Assembly (NCBI RefSeq): GCF_001939735.1
Contig: NZ_MJIL01000088.1
Location: forward strand, 1-45,063
Direction of reading: 5' to 3'
Length of the DNA: 45,063 nt
From: Photobacterium proteolyticum
GTDB taxonomy: Bacteria > Pseudomonadota > Gammaproteobacteria > Enterobacterales > Vibrionaceae
This document shows positions 27,683 through 36,921 of this stretch, piece after piece (position 1 is the first letter of the stretch; each line of letters opens with the position of its first letter). The notes beneath the pieces are model-generated. The model made no database searches. It was given only the letters and a program-made list of their open reading frames with translations, and was not told the DNA's origin. The position numbers were made by a program, and so were the translations under genes.

Positions 27683-29071
27683 ATGACTACACCGAGCAAT
27701 GAAAACAGTGCCCCCATCAGCGATCTCCCCAAAGACTCGCTGACTCAATCTCAGCCCGAGCCCCAGCAGGGTTTCCTCGAGCGTTATTTTAAACTTGCCG
27801 CCCATAACACAACGGCGTCAACCGAGGTTATTGCAGGTATCACTACCTTTATGACCATGGTGTACATTGTGTTTGTTAACCCGCAGATACTGTCTGCCGC
27901 TGGAATGGATCCCAGCGGGGTCTTTGTCGTGACCTGCATGATCAGTGCCATTGGCTGTATTGCCATGGGCCTGATTGCCAACCTCCCCATTGCCCTGGCT
28001 CCCGCCATGGGGCTCAATGCCTTCTTCGCCTTCTCGGTCGTCGTCGGCATGGGCATCAGCTGGCAGGTCGGGATGGGAACCATCTTCTGGGGCGCGGTCT
28101 GCTTCACCCTGATGTCTGCACTTGGTATCCGCTCCTGGATCCTCAGCAACATTCCCACCTGCCTGCGCATAGGGATCCCGAGCGGTATCGGCCTGCTGAT
28201 AGCACTCGTCGGCCTGAGCAATGCCGGTATTGTCGTTGCCAGCCCGGCTACCATGATCACTGTCGGCGATCTGAGCTCAATGCAGTGCGTGCTGGGCGCC
28301 CTCGGCTTCTTTATCATTGTGATCCTATCTTCACGTAACATTCATGCCGCAGTACTGATCTCTATTGTGGTCGTCACCTCCATTGCCGCCCTGATGGGAG
28401 ATGTCGAATACACAGGTATCATCTCTATGCCGCCAAGCATTGAGAGCACCTTCGGCCAGCTCGATCTGGCAGGCTCGTTTGATATCGCCCTGGCCGGCGT
28501 GATTTTCTCCTTCGCTCTAGTCAGCCTGTTCGACAGCTCGGGCACCATGATTGGCGTTACCGAAAAGTGCGGTATTACCGACGAACGTGGCCGTTTCCCG
28601 CGCATGAAACAAGCCCTGATGACAGATTCCATCACCTCTGTCACCGGCGCTTATATGGGCACCTCCACCGTGACAGCCTATATCGAAAGCTCTGCCGGGG
28701 TTGCCGTTGGTGGCCGCACCGGACTGACGGCCATTGTGGCCGGACTGCTCTTCATTGTGGTGATCTTCTTCTCCCCGCTCGCGGCAATGGTGCCGGGATA
28801 CGCCGTGGCCGGCGCACTCATCTATGTCGGGATCCTGATGTCCTCCGGACTGGCCAAAATTAACTGGACTGATATGACCGAAGCCGCCCCGGCCTTTATC
28901 ACCACCGTCATGATGCCGTTTAGTTTTTCGATCACAGAAGGGATCGCGACCGGCTTTATCACCTACTGCGTTATGAAAGCAGGTACCAACCGCTGGCGTG
29001 AAATCCACCCCGGCGTCGCTATTGTCGCCCTGCTATTCATCATCAAATTTGTCTTTGTCGACGGTCATTAA
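27683..29071 (+). CDS. NCS2-family purine permease (AdeQ/GhxQ-like)
   Basis: A 462-residue nucleobase permease of the AzgA-like NCS2 branch. Landmarks are EVIAGITTFMTMVYIVFVNP (residues 44-63), the APAMGLNAFFAFSVV loop, and SLFDSSGTMIGVTEKCG. The start at 27683 (MTTPSNENSA) has AAGGA eight bases upstream; the longer frame starts at a GTG. Adenine deaminase follows 14 nt downstream, so adenine is the likely substrate, with hypoxanthine or guanine possible. Inner membrane. Confidence 0.9.
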   Translation: MTTPSNENSAPISDLPKDSLTQSQPEPQQGFLERYFKLAAHNTTASTEVIAGITTFMTMVYIVFVNPQILSAAGMDPSGVFVVTCMISAIGCIAMGLIANLPIALAPAMGLNAFFAFSVVVGMGISWQVGMGTIFWGAVCFTLMSALGIRSWILSNIPTCLRIGIPSGIGLLIALVGLSNAGIVVASPATMITVGDLSSMQCVLGALGFFIIVILSSRNIHAAVLISIVVVTSIAALMGDVEYTGIISMPPSIESTFGQLDLAGSFDIALAGVIFSFALVSLFDSSGTMIGVTEKCGITDERGRFPRMKQALMTDSITSVTGAYMGTSTVTAYIESSAGVAVGGRTGLTAIVAGLLFIVVIFFSPLAAMVPGYAVAGALIYVGILMSSGLAKINWTDMTEAAPAFITTVMMPFSFSITEGIATGFITYCVMKAGTNRWREIHPGVAIVALLFIIKFVFVDGH

Positions 29072-29085
29072 TCAGGAATAAAAGG

Positions 29086-30870
29086 ATGTCAAACCTCCAA
29101 CACAAACATACCCAGCAACTTGACCGGGAACAGCTTGTTCACCTGCTGGCCGTATTACGCAAAGAGCAAACCGCCGATCTCAAGCTGACCAATATCTCGG
29201 TACTTGATCTCGTCAACGGTGAAGTATCTCCCGGCCCCATTGTGATCGATCAAGGCTATATTGCCGCTATCGGTCCTGAGGCTGAGGAACTAACGGCCAC
29301 ACGGACCGTCGACTGCAAGGGTCAAATTGCCGTACCGGGATTTATCGACGGCCACATGCATGTCGAAACCTCTACCATGACGCCGTTCGAGTTCGAGCGC
29401 ACCACCTTGCCACTCGGCACCACCAGCATCGTCTGTGATCCCCATGAACTTGTTAACGTAATGGGCAAACCGGGCATCGAGTGGTTCCTTCGCTGCAGCG
29501 AGATGATGCGACAGAACATGTTCGTTCAGGTGAGCTCCTGTGTACCGGCCGTTGCCGGATTGGATATCAACGGCAGCGACTTCACGCTGGATGAAATGCG
29601 CGCCTACCTCGACCATCCGCATGTATTGGGGCTGGCCGAAGTCATGGATTACCCGGCGGTTCTTAATGGTAGTCCTACCATGTTGGATAAGCTTGAAGCA
29701 TTTAACTCGTTGAATATCGACGGGCATTGTCCTTTGCTCAGCGGCCGGGAACTGTCGGCCTATGTCGCCAGCGGGATCCAGAACTGCCATGAAACCACCA
29801 ACTACCAGGAGGGAAAAGAAAAGCTGGCCAAAGGCATGGCAGTGATCATGCGCGAAGGATCGGTAGCCAAGAACCTTGATGCGCTGGCACCGCTGATCAC
29901 CGAGTTCAGCTCGCCATTGTGCCTGCTCTGTACCGATGATCGTAACCCCCACGAAATTGCCAAGGAAGGTCATATCGACTACATGGTTAGGCGGCTGATC
30001 CAGCATCATAAGATCAAGCCTCACCTAGCCTACCGGGTCGCATCCTGGTCAGCTGCTCGGCACTTTGGTTTACAACGATTGGGACTGCTGGCTCCGGGTT
30101 ATAAAGCTGATATCAATCTGGTCAAAAATCTCGATCAGGTTGATATCCAGCGGGTTGTGATTGGCGGGCAATTTGTCGACGAGCTGCACCTGGCCGATTC
30201 AGTAGCGGCCAAGCTAGATGCTTCTGTTCCCCCTTTGCAACCCACCCTGAAACATAAAGCGGTAACAGAAGACGAACTGGCAATTCCCCTGACAGCCGGT
30301 GACTACCATGTGATTGAAATCATCAAGGACGAGCTGCTGACCAATCACCTCGTCTGTCACTTTGACGGTAAGCAGTTTGATCGTGAAGGCATTAACAAGC
30401 TGGCTGTTGTCGAGCGCTATGGCCACCAACTGCCGCCCGCCAAGGGATTGGTATCAGGGTTCAGCCTCAATCAAGGAGCGATTGCAACCAGCGTCGGCCA
30501 TGACTCACACAATATCGTCGCTATTGGTGCCGATGAGCACAGCATGGCGATTGCTATCAATCACTTGATCGCAATCGATGGAGGCTACTGTGTGGTGCAA
30601 GACGGGAAAATCTCTGCCGATCTCAAGCTTCCGCTGGGCGGGATCATGAGCCTCGACAGCTCAGAGGCAATAACCACGCAAATAGTTGCCCTCAAGCAAG
30701 CCGCACAAGCAATAGGCGTAGAGGTTGCCGAGCCGTTTGTTCAAATGAGTTTCCTCGCCCTTCCCGTGATCCCGTCGCTGAAGATGACGGTAAAAGGCCT
30801 GGTGGATGTCGATAAGTTCGAGCTCATTGAGCTTCGGCAGGAAACACCGCATAGCGCTGCCACTCACTAG
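29086..30870 (+). CDS. ade: Adenine deaminase (Ade-type)
   Basis: Amidohydrolase that converts adenine to hypoxanthine and ammonia. The 594-residue length matches the Ade type. Metal ligands are visible in FIDGHMHVETS, further ligands in IDGHCPLLSGREL and HETT, and the catalytic Asp in CLLCTDDRNPHEIA. The C-terminal domain (VGHDSHNIVAIGADEHSM) is typical. The start has AGGAATAAAAGG upstream. It is 14 nt after an NCS2 permease gene, forming an uptake-plus-deamination operon for purine salvage or nitrogen supply. Confidence 0.95.
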   Translation: MSNLQHKHTQQLDREQLVHLLAVLRKEQTADLKLTNISVLDLVNGEVSPGPIVIDQGYIAAIGPEAEELTATRTVDCKGQIAVPGFIDGHMHVETSTMTPFEFERTTLPLGTTSIVCDPHELVNVMGKPGIEWFLRCSEMMRQNMFVQVSSCVPAVAGLDINGSDFTLDEMRAYLDHPHVLGLAEVMDYPAVLNGSPTMLDKLEAFNSLNIDGHCPLLSGRELSAYVASGIQNCHETTNYQEGKEKLAKGMAVIMREGSVAKNLDALAPLITEFSSPLCLLCTDDRNPHEIAKEGHIDYMVRRLIQHHKIKPHLAYRVASWSAARHFGLQRLGLLAPGYKADINLVKNLDQVDIQRVVIGGQFVDELHLADSVAAKLDASVPPLQPTLKHKAVTEDELAIPLTAGDYHVIEIIKDELLTNHLVCHFDGKQFDREGINKLAVVERYGHQLPPAKGLVSGFSLNQGAIATSVGHDSHNIVAIGADEHSMAIAINHLIAIDGGYCVVQDGKISADLKLPLGGIMSLDSSEAITTQIVALKQAAQAIGVEVAEPFVQMSFLALPVIPSLKMTVKGLVDVDKFELIELRQETPHSAATH

Positions 30871-30938
30871 AAACATCAATCAGTGACAGGCACTAGCGAC
30901 ATTCATAGGAAATAAACGTACAGGAAAGCGTAAAAGAA

Positions 30939-30971
30939 AACAGGCCAGCCAATATCTTTGGCTGGCCTGTT
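30939..30971. terminator. Bidirectional terminator, ade / AGCS symporter
   Basis: AACAGGCCAGCCA pairs with TGGCTGGCCTGTT around a 7-nt loop between convergent genes. Confidence 0.85.
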
Positions 30972-30997
30972 CTATACAGACGTATTACTAAGTGAGT

Positions 30998-32557
30998 TTA
31001 GTTTGTCTCAGTTTCCTTGGAGAATGCCAAGCCCTTCTCGCCTTCTTTGCTGAAATCCTTGATTTCACCCGACTGTACACGGGCGATGAATGACTGTAGC
31101 TCTTTCTTCACAACCGGCATCAGGAAGTACAGACCGATGATATTGAAGATAGACATAGCGAAGATAGCCGCATCCGAGAAGTCGATTACCGCACCGAAGC
31201 TAACGCTGGCACCGATAACCACAAAGCAACAGAACATGACTTTGTAGGCCAGCTCAGTACCTTTGCCTTCACCGAACAGGTAAGTCCAGGCTTTCAGACC
31301 ATAGTAAGACCAGGAAATCATGGTTGAGAAGGCAAACATCACGACCGCCACAGCCAGAACATACTGGAAGATATCAGCCGTTTGGGTAAATGCCGCTGCC
31401 GTCAGGGTAACACCACTCAGCTCACCGTTATTCATACCCGAAATAGTGATAACCAGTGCAGTCATTGTACAAATCACAACCGTATCAATGAATGGTTCCA
31501 GTACCGATACCAGACCTTCAGTTACAGGCTCCTTGGTTTTAACCGCCGCGTGCGCAATTGCTGCCGAACCCACACCCGCTTCGTTAGAGAACGTTGCACG
31601 TTTCATACCCTGGATAAGCGCACCGATGAAACCACCTGCTACACCTGCTCCTGTAAACGCACCTTCAATAATTTGACCGAAAGCATCGCCAATCAGTGAA
31701 GCATTGGCCACAAGAACAATCAGCGACATACCAACATAAATCAGGGCCATCGCTGGAACCAGCTTACCGGTTACACGAGCAATCGACGGCATACCACCAA
31801 TGATTACTGATGCCACCATACCCGCCATAATCAGACCTGTTACCCAGCCATAACCTTCCGGCACACCAAGCGTCTGGACAATCATGGCATTGGCCTGGTT
31901 ACCCTGGAACATGTTACCGCCGCCCAGTGCGCCCAGAATGGTCATAATCGCAAAGCCAACGGCCAGGCCTTTACCCAAACCGCCGAAACCACGCTCTTTC
32001 AGACCTCGGCTCAGGTAGTACATTGGACCACCCGACACATCGCCATTTGGCAGTTCGTTACGGTATTTAACACCCAGGGTACACTCACAGAACTTCGAGG
32101 CCATACCCAACAGACCACACAAGATCATCCAGAAAGTCGCACCCGGACCACCAATCGCCAGCGCCGCACCTACACCGGCAATGTTACCCAGACCGACCGT
32201 ACCAGACAGTGCTGTTGCCAGCGCCTGGAAATGCGAAACCTGACCCGGCTCCTTGTTGTTCGGATCAGTAAAGTCTCCTTTGACGATTTTCACCGCCAAG
32301 CCAAAACGCTTGAACTGCACAAAACCGAAATACAGCGTGAAGATAATCGCAGCTACGAATAACCAGCCAACGATGACCGGAAAGTTAGCCCCATTAACAG
32401 GCACCGATGTAAAAATAGTGTTCGCGAACCAACCGAGGTATTCGCTAAAAAAGTGATCGATTGCCTTATCAATTCCAACTTGCTCCCCCGCTGCGTACGC
32501 CGAAGAAGTAAACATGGTTAACGCTACAGCAAGATAACAACTAATTTTTGATATCAT
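30998..32557 (-). CDS. Alanine/glycine:cation symporter (AGCS family)
   Basis: Sodium-coupled amino acid symporter of the AGCS (AlsT/DagA) family, 519 residues. Landmarks are FQALATALSGTVGLGNIAGV, the GPGATFWMI segment, KYRNELPNGDVSGGPMYYL and FSNEAGVGSAAIAHAA. The start at 32557 (MISKISCYLAVALTM) gives a signal-peptide-like N-terminus ending AYAAGEQ; a longer frame reaches 32617. Inner membrane. No glycine riboswitch is visible upstream. A short palindrome lies 150 nt upstream at 32707-32723. Confidence 0.92.
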   Translation of the reverse strand: MISKISCYLAVALTMFTSSAYAAGEQVGIDKAIDHFFSEYLGWFANTIFTSVPVNGANFPVIVGWLFVAAIIFTLYFGFVQFKRFGLAVKIVKGDFTDPNNKEPGQVSHFQALATALSGTVGLGNIAGVGAALAIGGPGATFWMILCGLLGMASKFCECTLGVKYRNELPNGDVSGGPMYYLSRGLKERGFGGLGKGLAVGFAIMTILGALGGGNMFQGNQANAMIVQTLGVPEGYGWVTGLIMAGMVASVIIGGMPSIARVTGKLVPAMALIYVGMSLIVLVANASLIGDAFGQIIEGAFTGAGVAGGFIGALIQGMKRATFSNEAGVGSAAIAHAAVKTKEPVTEGLVSVLEPFIDTVVICTMTALVITISGMNNGELSGVTLTAAAFTQTADIFQYVLAVAVVMFAFSTMISWSYYGLKAWTYLFGEGKGTELAYKVMFCCFVVIGASVSFGAVIDFSDAAIFAMSIFNIIGLYFLMPVVKKELQSFIARVQSGEIKDFSKEGEKGLAFSKETETN

Positions 32558-32943
32558 ATTCCGTTCCACCTGTGTATTTATATTTTGTTGGCGGAACACA
32601 GCAGAATTTTTCACCATTCAGCACTGTGTTTACCTAATCACCAACATTTCCCTGTGGCGAAAAAAATTAGCAATAAGGAAACACGAACTCAACATACAAC
32701 GCACTTAGGAAACAGTGTTTCCTGTTGCAATACCGGCGAGCGTTAAGATATATGACTGGTTTAAAGGCATCAGCCAGCCCACATTGTTATCTTTTTATCT
32801 ACACGCAGTGATTACCGATCTAATTACAAGGCATTAACAATTCGTTAACCCAGTCACCTTTTGATACAATTATCACTACTTCAACGTCGATGTAGTCAGT
32901 CACAAACACCAAAATATCCCTACTTTTTGGCAGACTTTTGTCC
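32558..32943. other. Intergenic region upstream of the AGCS symporter
   Basis: A 386-nt stretch that holds the AGCS promoter region, one palindrome (32707-32723) and the downstream flank of ogt. No ORF is supported and no riboswitch fold was recognised. Confidence 0.5.
32707..32723. promoter_or_regulatory. 17-bp palindrome, candidate operator
   Basis: AGGAAACAGTGTTTCCT is a perfect palindrome around one central base. A similar half-site (GGAAACA) occurs about 30 nt away toward the symporter gene. It could bind a dimeric regulator; none is identified. Confidence 0.35.
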
Positions 32944-33399
32944 TCAGTCACCGCACTTTTCATGCTCCAGTAACCAGACCTTCAAATCCAGCCCGCCGGC
33001 ATAACCGGTCAGCTTACCGGAACTACCTATAACCCTGTGACAGGGAACAATAATCGGGATCGGATTTTTACCGTTGGCAGCTCCGACCGCCCTCACCGCC
33101 TTGGGATTACCGATACGGTTGGCGATATCGCCATATGAACACGTTTCGCCATATGGGATGTGGTTGAGCGCCTGCCAAACCTGGCGCTGAAAATCAGTGC
33201 CATTCATTTTCAGCGGCACGTCGAAATCTTGTATTTCACCGTTAAAATACGCCACCAACTGCTCGCAACATTGGCGGGAAACAGCATTGGGTGTTTCGCT
33301 GCTATCCGGATTGGCATCAAACTCAATGGCCACCACCGCCGACTCATCGGCAACGATATTCAGCCAGCCGATTGGCGTCTGCAACAGTTGGTTGTTCAT
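32944..33399 (-). CDS. ogt: Methylated-DNA--protein-cysteine methyltransferase (Ogt)
   Basis: Suicide repair protein that transfers O6-alkyl groups from guanine to its own Cys. The active-site motif PIIVPCHRVIG is complete, and the preceding Arg-finger helix (YGDIANRIGNPKAVRAVG) is present. The ATG at 33399 overlaps the TGA of the upstream Ada/AlkA gene (ATGA), with GGAG upstream, so translation is probably coupled. The 151 residues are close to family length. Alternative starts at 33414 and 33441 lie inside the upstream gene. Confidence 0.93.
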   Translation of the reverse strand: MNNQLLQTPIGWLNIVADESAVVAIEFDANPDSSETPNAVSRQCCEQLVAYFNGEIQDFDVPLKMNGTDFQRQVWQALNHIPYGETCSYGDIANRIGNPKAVRAVGAANGKNPIPIIVPCHRVIGSSGKLTGYAGGLDLKVWLLEHEKCGD

Positions 33400-34772
33400 G
33401 ACAAAGTGCTCCATAAATACAAAGTTAAATAACTGCGCCACGGGGCGGCGAGTGAATCATCAATTGGGTTGGATAATGCGGCCAGTGCTTTCTTTATGCC
33501 CAAATCACTGACCAGATAGATATCAGGCTCGCTGAGTCCCCGCATCCTCATATAATCCACCGTCCACGGTCCGATACCCGGCAAGGCCAGCAAGCTTTTG
33601 GCGTCATCCAGCGGATTGTTTTCGGCAAAGGCCGAGAAATTCCTCAACGTATCCCGCCTGCGTTGTGGCATACCAAGCTGTTCCAAATCAAACTGGCTCA
33701 CCTGGGCCGGTTCGGGAAAATAACGATAATCGCCATCATTGCGAGGATTAAAGTCCACGAACCGACTCACCAGATTACGTGCCGCCTTGACTGACACCTG
33801 CTGGCCGAGTATCGCCCGGATCCCTGCCTCAAACGGACTCCAGATCCCCGGCAGGCGAACCCCAGTCATCTCAAGCTGTTCGCAATCCAGAGCCTGTAGC
33901 AACTGCTGCTCTATCAACAACGAGTCCGCATCCAAATCGAGGCAGCGGCGAATCGTCTTGATCACCCGGGGAAGGTATTTCAAATCGCAGAGGTGTATCT
34001 CAACATGAAATACCGATTTCCCTTCATCATGCGTTGCGGTGAAGCGACCGGTACAGTCATCGTATTGAAAGGTCCGGCCGTAGCTTTTCTCATCCAGCCA
34101 CTCCAGACCGGGGATCAGACGTGATGCGTAAAACTGCTGCAGATAGTCCCAGTTATACGGCGGGCGGTAGGCAAGCGACAGACAGATCCCTTTCCCCTCC
34201 TCAAGCGTCGGCTTTTGTTGCTTGCGGATCTGGGACGGAGTCAGGGAAAACTGCTGCTTGAAGCAATCATTGAATCGACGAATGCTGTTAAAACCGCACG
34301 CCATTGCCACATCCGTTACCGGCATACGGGTATCATGCAACAGTTTTTTTGCCAGCAGGCATTGCTGATACAAACTGTAGGACTTAGGCGACAGGCCAAC
34401 TTGCTCCACAAACAACTGGCGGAGATAGCGTTCGGTGATCCCCAACCTGTCTGCAAGGTGAGTCAGCGGTTGCTCCGCCAGCGCCCCTTCATCTATCAGA
34501 CGTAGTGCCCGGTTTAAGGTCGCATTCTTGCCCAGCCAGGCCGGCGAGCCCGGCGCACTGTCAGGACGACAGCGCAAACACGGCCGGTAACCTGCATTCG
34601 CTGCGGCAACCGCTGTCGGAAAATATTCGACATTCTTTTCTTTCGGTGCAGGAGCCGGGCAAATCGAACGGCAATAGATACCGGTGGTTTTCACGGCAGT
34701 AAAAAACAAACCATCATAACGGGTATCTCTTGCTAATCTGGCCTGCTGACATTGAAGTGGGGTCATATCCAT
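33396..34772 (-). CDS. Ada regulator fused to AlkA DNA glycosylase
   Basis: A 458-residue fusion. Residues 1-75 form the Ada zinc domain with the four Cys ligands C34, C38, C65 and C68, the first of which accepts methyl groups from phosphotriesters. Residues about 85-185 are an AraC-type helix-turn-helix pair (ITERYLRQLFVEQVGLSPKS). Residues about 190-300 resemble the AlkA N-terminal domain, and the end is a helix-hairpin-helix glycosylase (LPGIGPWTVDYMRMRGL) with the catalytic Asp in VSDLGIK. It senses methylation damage, activates transcription and removes 3-alkylpurines. It is translationally coupled to ogt, which supplies the methyltransferase missing from this fusion. Confidence 0.93.
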   Translation of the reverse strand: MDMTPLQCQQARLARDTRYDGLFFTAVKTTGIYCRSICPAPAPKEKNVEYFPTAVAAANAGYRPCLRCRPDSAPGSPAWLGKNATLNRALRLIDEGALAEQPLTHLADRLGITERYLRQLFVEQVGLSPKSYSLYQQCLLAKKLLHDTRMPVTDVAMACGFNSIRRFNDCFKQQFSLTPSQIRKQQKPTLEEGKGICLSLAYRPPYNWDYLQQFYASRLIPGLEWLDEKSYGRTFQYDDCTGRFTATHDEGKSVFHVEIHLCDLKYLPRVIKTIRRCLDLDADSLLIEQQLLQALDCEQLEMTGVRLPGIWSPFEAGIRAILGQQVSVKAARNLVSRFVDFNPRNDGDYRYFPEPAQVSQFDLEQLGMPQRRRDTLRNFSAFAENNPLDDAKSLLALPGIGPWTVDYMRMRGLSEPDIYLVSDLGIKKALAALSNPIDDSLAAPWRSYLTLYLWSTLS

Positions 34773-34779
34773 GACTGAA

Positions 34780-34823
34780 CTCTCGACGACTTATCTACTG
34801 CTAAGTCTAAAGACTTTCGAGAG
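34780..34823. promoter_or_regulatory. Nested hairpin just upstream of the Ada/AlkA gene
   Basis: CTCTCGA pairs with TCGAGAG, and inside it GACTTA pairs with TAAGTC. It starts 8 nt before the ATG at 34772, so it overlaps the promoter, leader or operator region. Confidence 0.35.
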
Positions 34824-34980
34824 CAAGACTAGCCAGAATCGGAACTGAACCATGATTTAGTGCGTGCAGTAAAACATCAGCAGAAACTAGCAAACACGTT
34901 TTTGGAAAAGTGAGTCAACGGCTTAGCTAATTTTGAGAGTTATTAGTTAACTGAAGCATGGGAAATAAAGTTGAAAGCTC

Positions 34981-35056
34981 GGTCTGTTCAGTAATCCAGT
35001 CCAGCTAGCGACTCATAATCACTTGGTCCCCAGTTCAAGTCTGGGAGGGGCCACCA
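34981..35056 (+). pseudogene. Degenerate tRNA-Ile2(CAU)-like sequence
   Basis: The stretch is 76 nt long, the exact length of tRNA-Ile2 with anticodon CAU. The 3' half from GCGACTCATAATC through a T-arm (CCCAG/CTGGG), acceptor strand AGGGGCC and ACCA is tRNA-Ile2-like. The 5' half does not form a D-stem, the anticodon stem has a C-A mismatch, and the acceptor stem has a G-G mismatch and two wobbles. So it is not a working tRNA. It is either a decayed gene or an element-borne 3' half with chance flanking sequence. Confidence 0.75.
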
Positions 35057-35066
35057 GATTCTTGAT

Positions 35067-35098
35067 AAGGCTTATGGAGAAATCCGTAAGCCTTTTCT
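35067..35098 (+). terminator. tRNA-like terminator in the left arm
   Basis: AAGGCTTATGGA pairs with TCCGTAAGCCTT (one G-U) around a GAAA loop and is followed by TTCT. It lies 10 nt after the CCA of the tRNA-like half. The same hairpin is preserved in the other arm. Confidence 0.85.
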
Positions 35099-35463
35099 GT
35101 TTATGGCCGTTCCATATCCTGTCTCCGGGTTAGTCTAACCAAGCTCATTTCCATCTAGTTCGCTGAAATACACTAGAAAATTACCATTACACTGTATTTC
35201 CCACTGCAAGCCGATAGCGCATATCACAAGCCATATTTGTCTGTGTTCCCGACTCTCTCACCAACTACATACCACACAAGATCAGAGCAAAACCGGCACA
35301 AAAATCCCGCACCGTAACCAACAAAAATATAACCAACATTCCGTTCCATTAGGTTCAGTTATTAATATGAATATGGTTTAGTAGCCTAAATGATAAAGGC
35401 TGAGACTAAGGCCAGGAGATACTCAGCCAGAAAAACAGAACAGTATGGATGTTTAATGATGAT

Positions 35464-35491
35464 GACCAATAACCCCAGATGGTAATTGGTC
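35464..35491. repeat. Mid-arm hairpin, left copy
   Basis: GACCAATAACC pairs with GGTAATTGGTC with one mismatch around a 6-nt loop. The right arm has the same hairpin with a perfect stem. It is one of the best conserved parts of the arm interior. Confidence 0.75.
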
Positions 35492-35922
35492 TGTTATCTC
35501 TCAATGCAATCAACCTCTCCCCTAACCTCAGCCACTCACACGGCCAGATTCAGCAGGTAACTCGGAGACTGATATTCATGCTCAGATCAGCAAAACTCTA
35601 ACGACAGACTGATACAGAGCGGATCACATAGGGTTCTGGTGGTAGTGTCAGGTGAGTTGAATTACTGGGCCAAATTAATCTCAGACAGACAACTAATCTA
35701 CCGTCGTCGCCGTCGAGAAAATCTACATAATCAGCCTAAAATCGCAGCCAAAGACCGGCAGAGGACAGGCACGACGACAACGACGAAGAAATCACGAAAA
35801 GAAAAAATCAGGGAAGTCAGGTAGCACAAGGGCTAGAGAGGGATTACTGGGCCAGTCTGGTGTGACCGACCCAGCGACTTAGGATTTTAGAGTGTGGGGG
35901 GGGGATATGGTGCCTAATAATG

Positions 35923-36483
35923 TTAATTTTTGCGCCAAGTTTGTTTGATATGCGCTAATTCACCTAAAAAAGCTGACCAGTCAATGTTCCCTGAGTGATC
36001 AAACAAATCACCACCTTCCGCTAACCGAAATACTCTGGAGTGAATTTTGGTTTTTACACCAGAATATAGTTTGACCTCTATTGATGCATCACTACCGTAC
36101 GTTTCTTTTATATAGGTATTCATGTAGTGAACTAACATAGATGCGTGAACTCGTCTAACGTCGCCTTGTTCATCAGCAGGAGGAAAATAAGGCTGCTGTT
36201 CAAGCTTCATATCATCAAGAATCGGGATTAACCCTTCCAGTTGGAAGCCAATTCGAATGCTTATTGTTTCTTTTTTGCCCGGAGCGATCAAAACAGGTTC
36301 ATTATCTTGAGGCAGAAAAGACAATGCAGCTCCTCGCTGCCCTTCACGTTTTAGCTTTCCATTGGTATCAACCAATGATACCTCTGCTGATGTGATTAAA
36401 ATAGATTCATTTGACAGGTTCATAACATCCACAGATAAGAATGCTAAAGGTTTGTTAGTAAAGAACAGTTGCCAAGGCTGCAA
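35923..36483 (-). CDS. C-terminal part of a split lipoprotein (unknown function)
   Basis: The frame gives 186 residues that look like a beta-rich extracytoplasmic domain (LAFLSVDVMNLSNESILIT, then VLIAPGKKETISIRIGF). It has no ATG at its beginning; the first possible start is a TTG at 36483. Upstream the same phase stays open through an A11 tract, and a one-base minus shift there joins it to the lipoprotein start at 36823. It is therefore most likely the mature part of that protein rather than a separate gene. Function unknown. It is the cargo gene nearest the left arm. Confidence 0.6.
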   Translation of the reverse strand: MQPWQLFFTNKPLAFLSVDVMNLSNESILITSAEVSLVDTNGKLKREGQRGAALSFLPQDNEPVLIAPGKKETISIRIGFQLEGLIPILDDMKLEQQPYFPPADEQGDVRRVHASMLVHYMNTYIKETYGSDASIEVKLYSGVKTKIHSRVFRLAEGGDLFDHSGNIDWSAFLGELAHIKQTWRKN

Positions 36484-36505
36484 GTATGATTTTGTTATGA
36501 TTAAC

Positions 36506-36823
36506 TCATGATTTTTTTTTTTGCAAATGGGAGTTTACGCAAGTGTGGTACATTTTTATAAGTTCTAATTTTTCCTGACCAGTCATGTTAGATTGGTCAA
36601 CAACTAGACCTTTGCTTGTACTGTTGGTACCAGCTGAGATTCTTGCTTTTTCCTCCAAGTATTGCCCTTCTAAAAAAACTTTTTGCTCATCAGAAAATTG
36701 GCTTGAACATATTGCTATCGCATTTTTTGTCTCAGGAGTTAGCTCTGAAACACTTTTCTCTATATTGGCGGCCTGATTAGTACACCCAAGCATGAACACA
36801 GCTAGCAATGCGAAATACTTCAT
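36506..36823 (-). CDS. Lipoprotein N-terminal part (unknown function)
   Basis: A 105-residue protein with a lipobox: MKYFALLAVFMLGCTNQAA, with Cys14 as the lipidation site. The mature part is helical and charged, with two more Cys (C39 and C96) that could pair. It ends in an A11-encoded KKK followed by S and stop. A -1 shift on that tract would extend it by about 200 residues into 35923-36483. Family not recognised. It lies on the minus strand between the integrase and the left arm. Confidence 0.65.
   Translation of the reverse strand: MKYFALLAVFMLGCTNQAANIEKSVSELTPETKNAIAICSSQFSDEQKVFLEGQYLEEKARISAGTNSTSKGLVVDQSNMTGQEKLELIKMYHTCVNSHLQKKKS
36512..36522 (-). repeat. A11 homopolymer at a reading-frame break
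   Basis: Eleven consecutive T on the plus strand (A on the coding strand) sit at the point where the lipoprotein frame stops and the next frame continues. Such a run is a slippage hotspot for polymerase, ribosome or sequencing. Confidence 0.85.
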
Positions 36824-36921
36824 TGTTATTCTTAGTTTTCCATAATTTTAAGTGGCTGAATAATAAAACAAATAGAGCATAAATGGTACCTATATAACAT
36901 GTAGGTACCAAAACTGTTGAG

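Larger units (their letters stand above)
35011..35888 (+). repeat. Left long inverted arm
   Basis: Aligns to the reverse complement of 41440-42303 over its whole length. Identity is highest at the outer about 90 nt, in a middle block around 35330-35500 and at the inner 39 nt (one mismatch), and much lower between. I see no conserved reading frame in it. A 61-codon frame at 35639-35824 is not kept in the other arm, so the arm seems non-coding. Confidence 0.88.

Noticed and set aside
29290..30024. 244-codon minus-strand ORF opposite adenine deaminase
   Set aside because: Antisense shadow of a conserved enzyme gene with no recognisable family pattern.
32558..32943. Glycine riboswitch before the AGCS symporter
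   Set aside because: No tandem glycine-aptamer core is visible on the minus strand.
34981..35056. A functional tRNA-Ile2 gene
   Set aside because: The D-arm cannot form, the anticodon stem has a C-A mismatch and the acceptor stem has a G-G mismatch plus two wobbles; only the 3' half is tRNA-like.
35639..35824. 61-codon basic ORF in the left arm
   Set aside because: The frame is not kept in the right arm and its basic residues come from the repeated GTC/GAC words.
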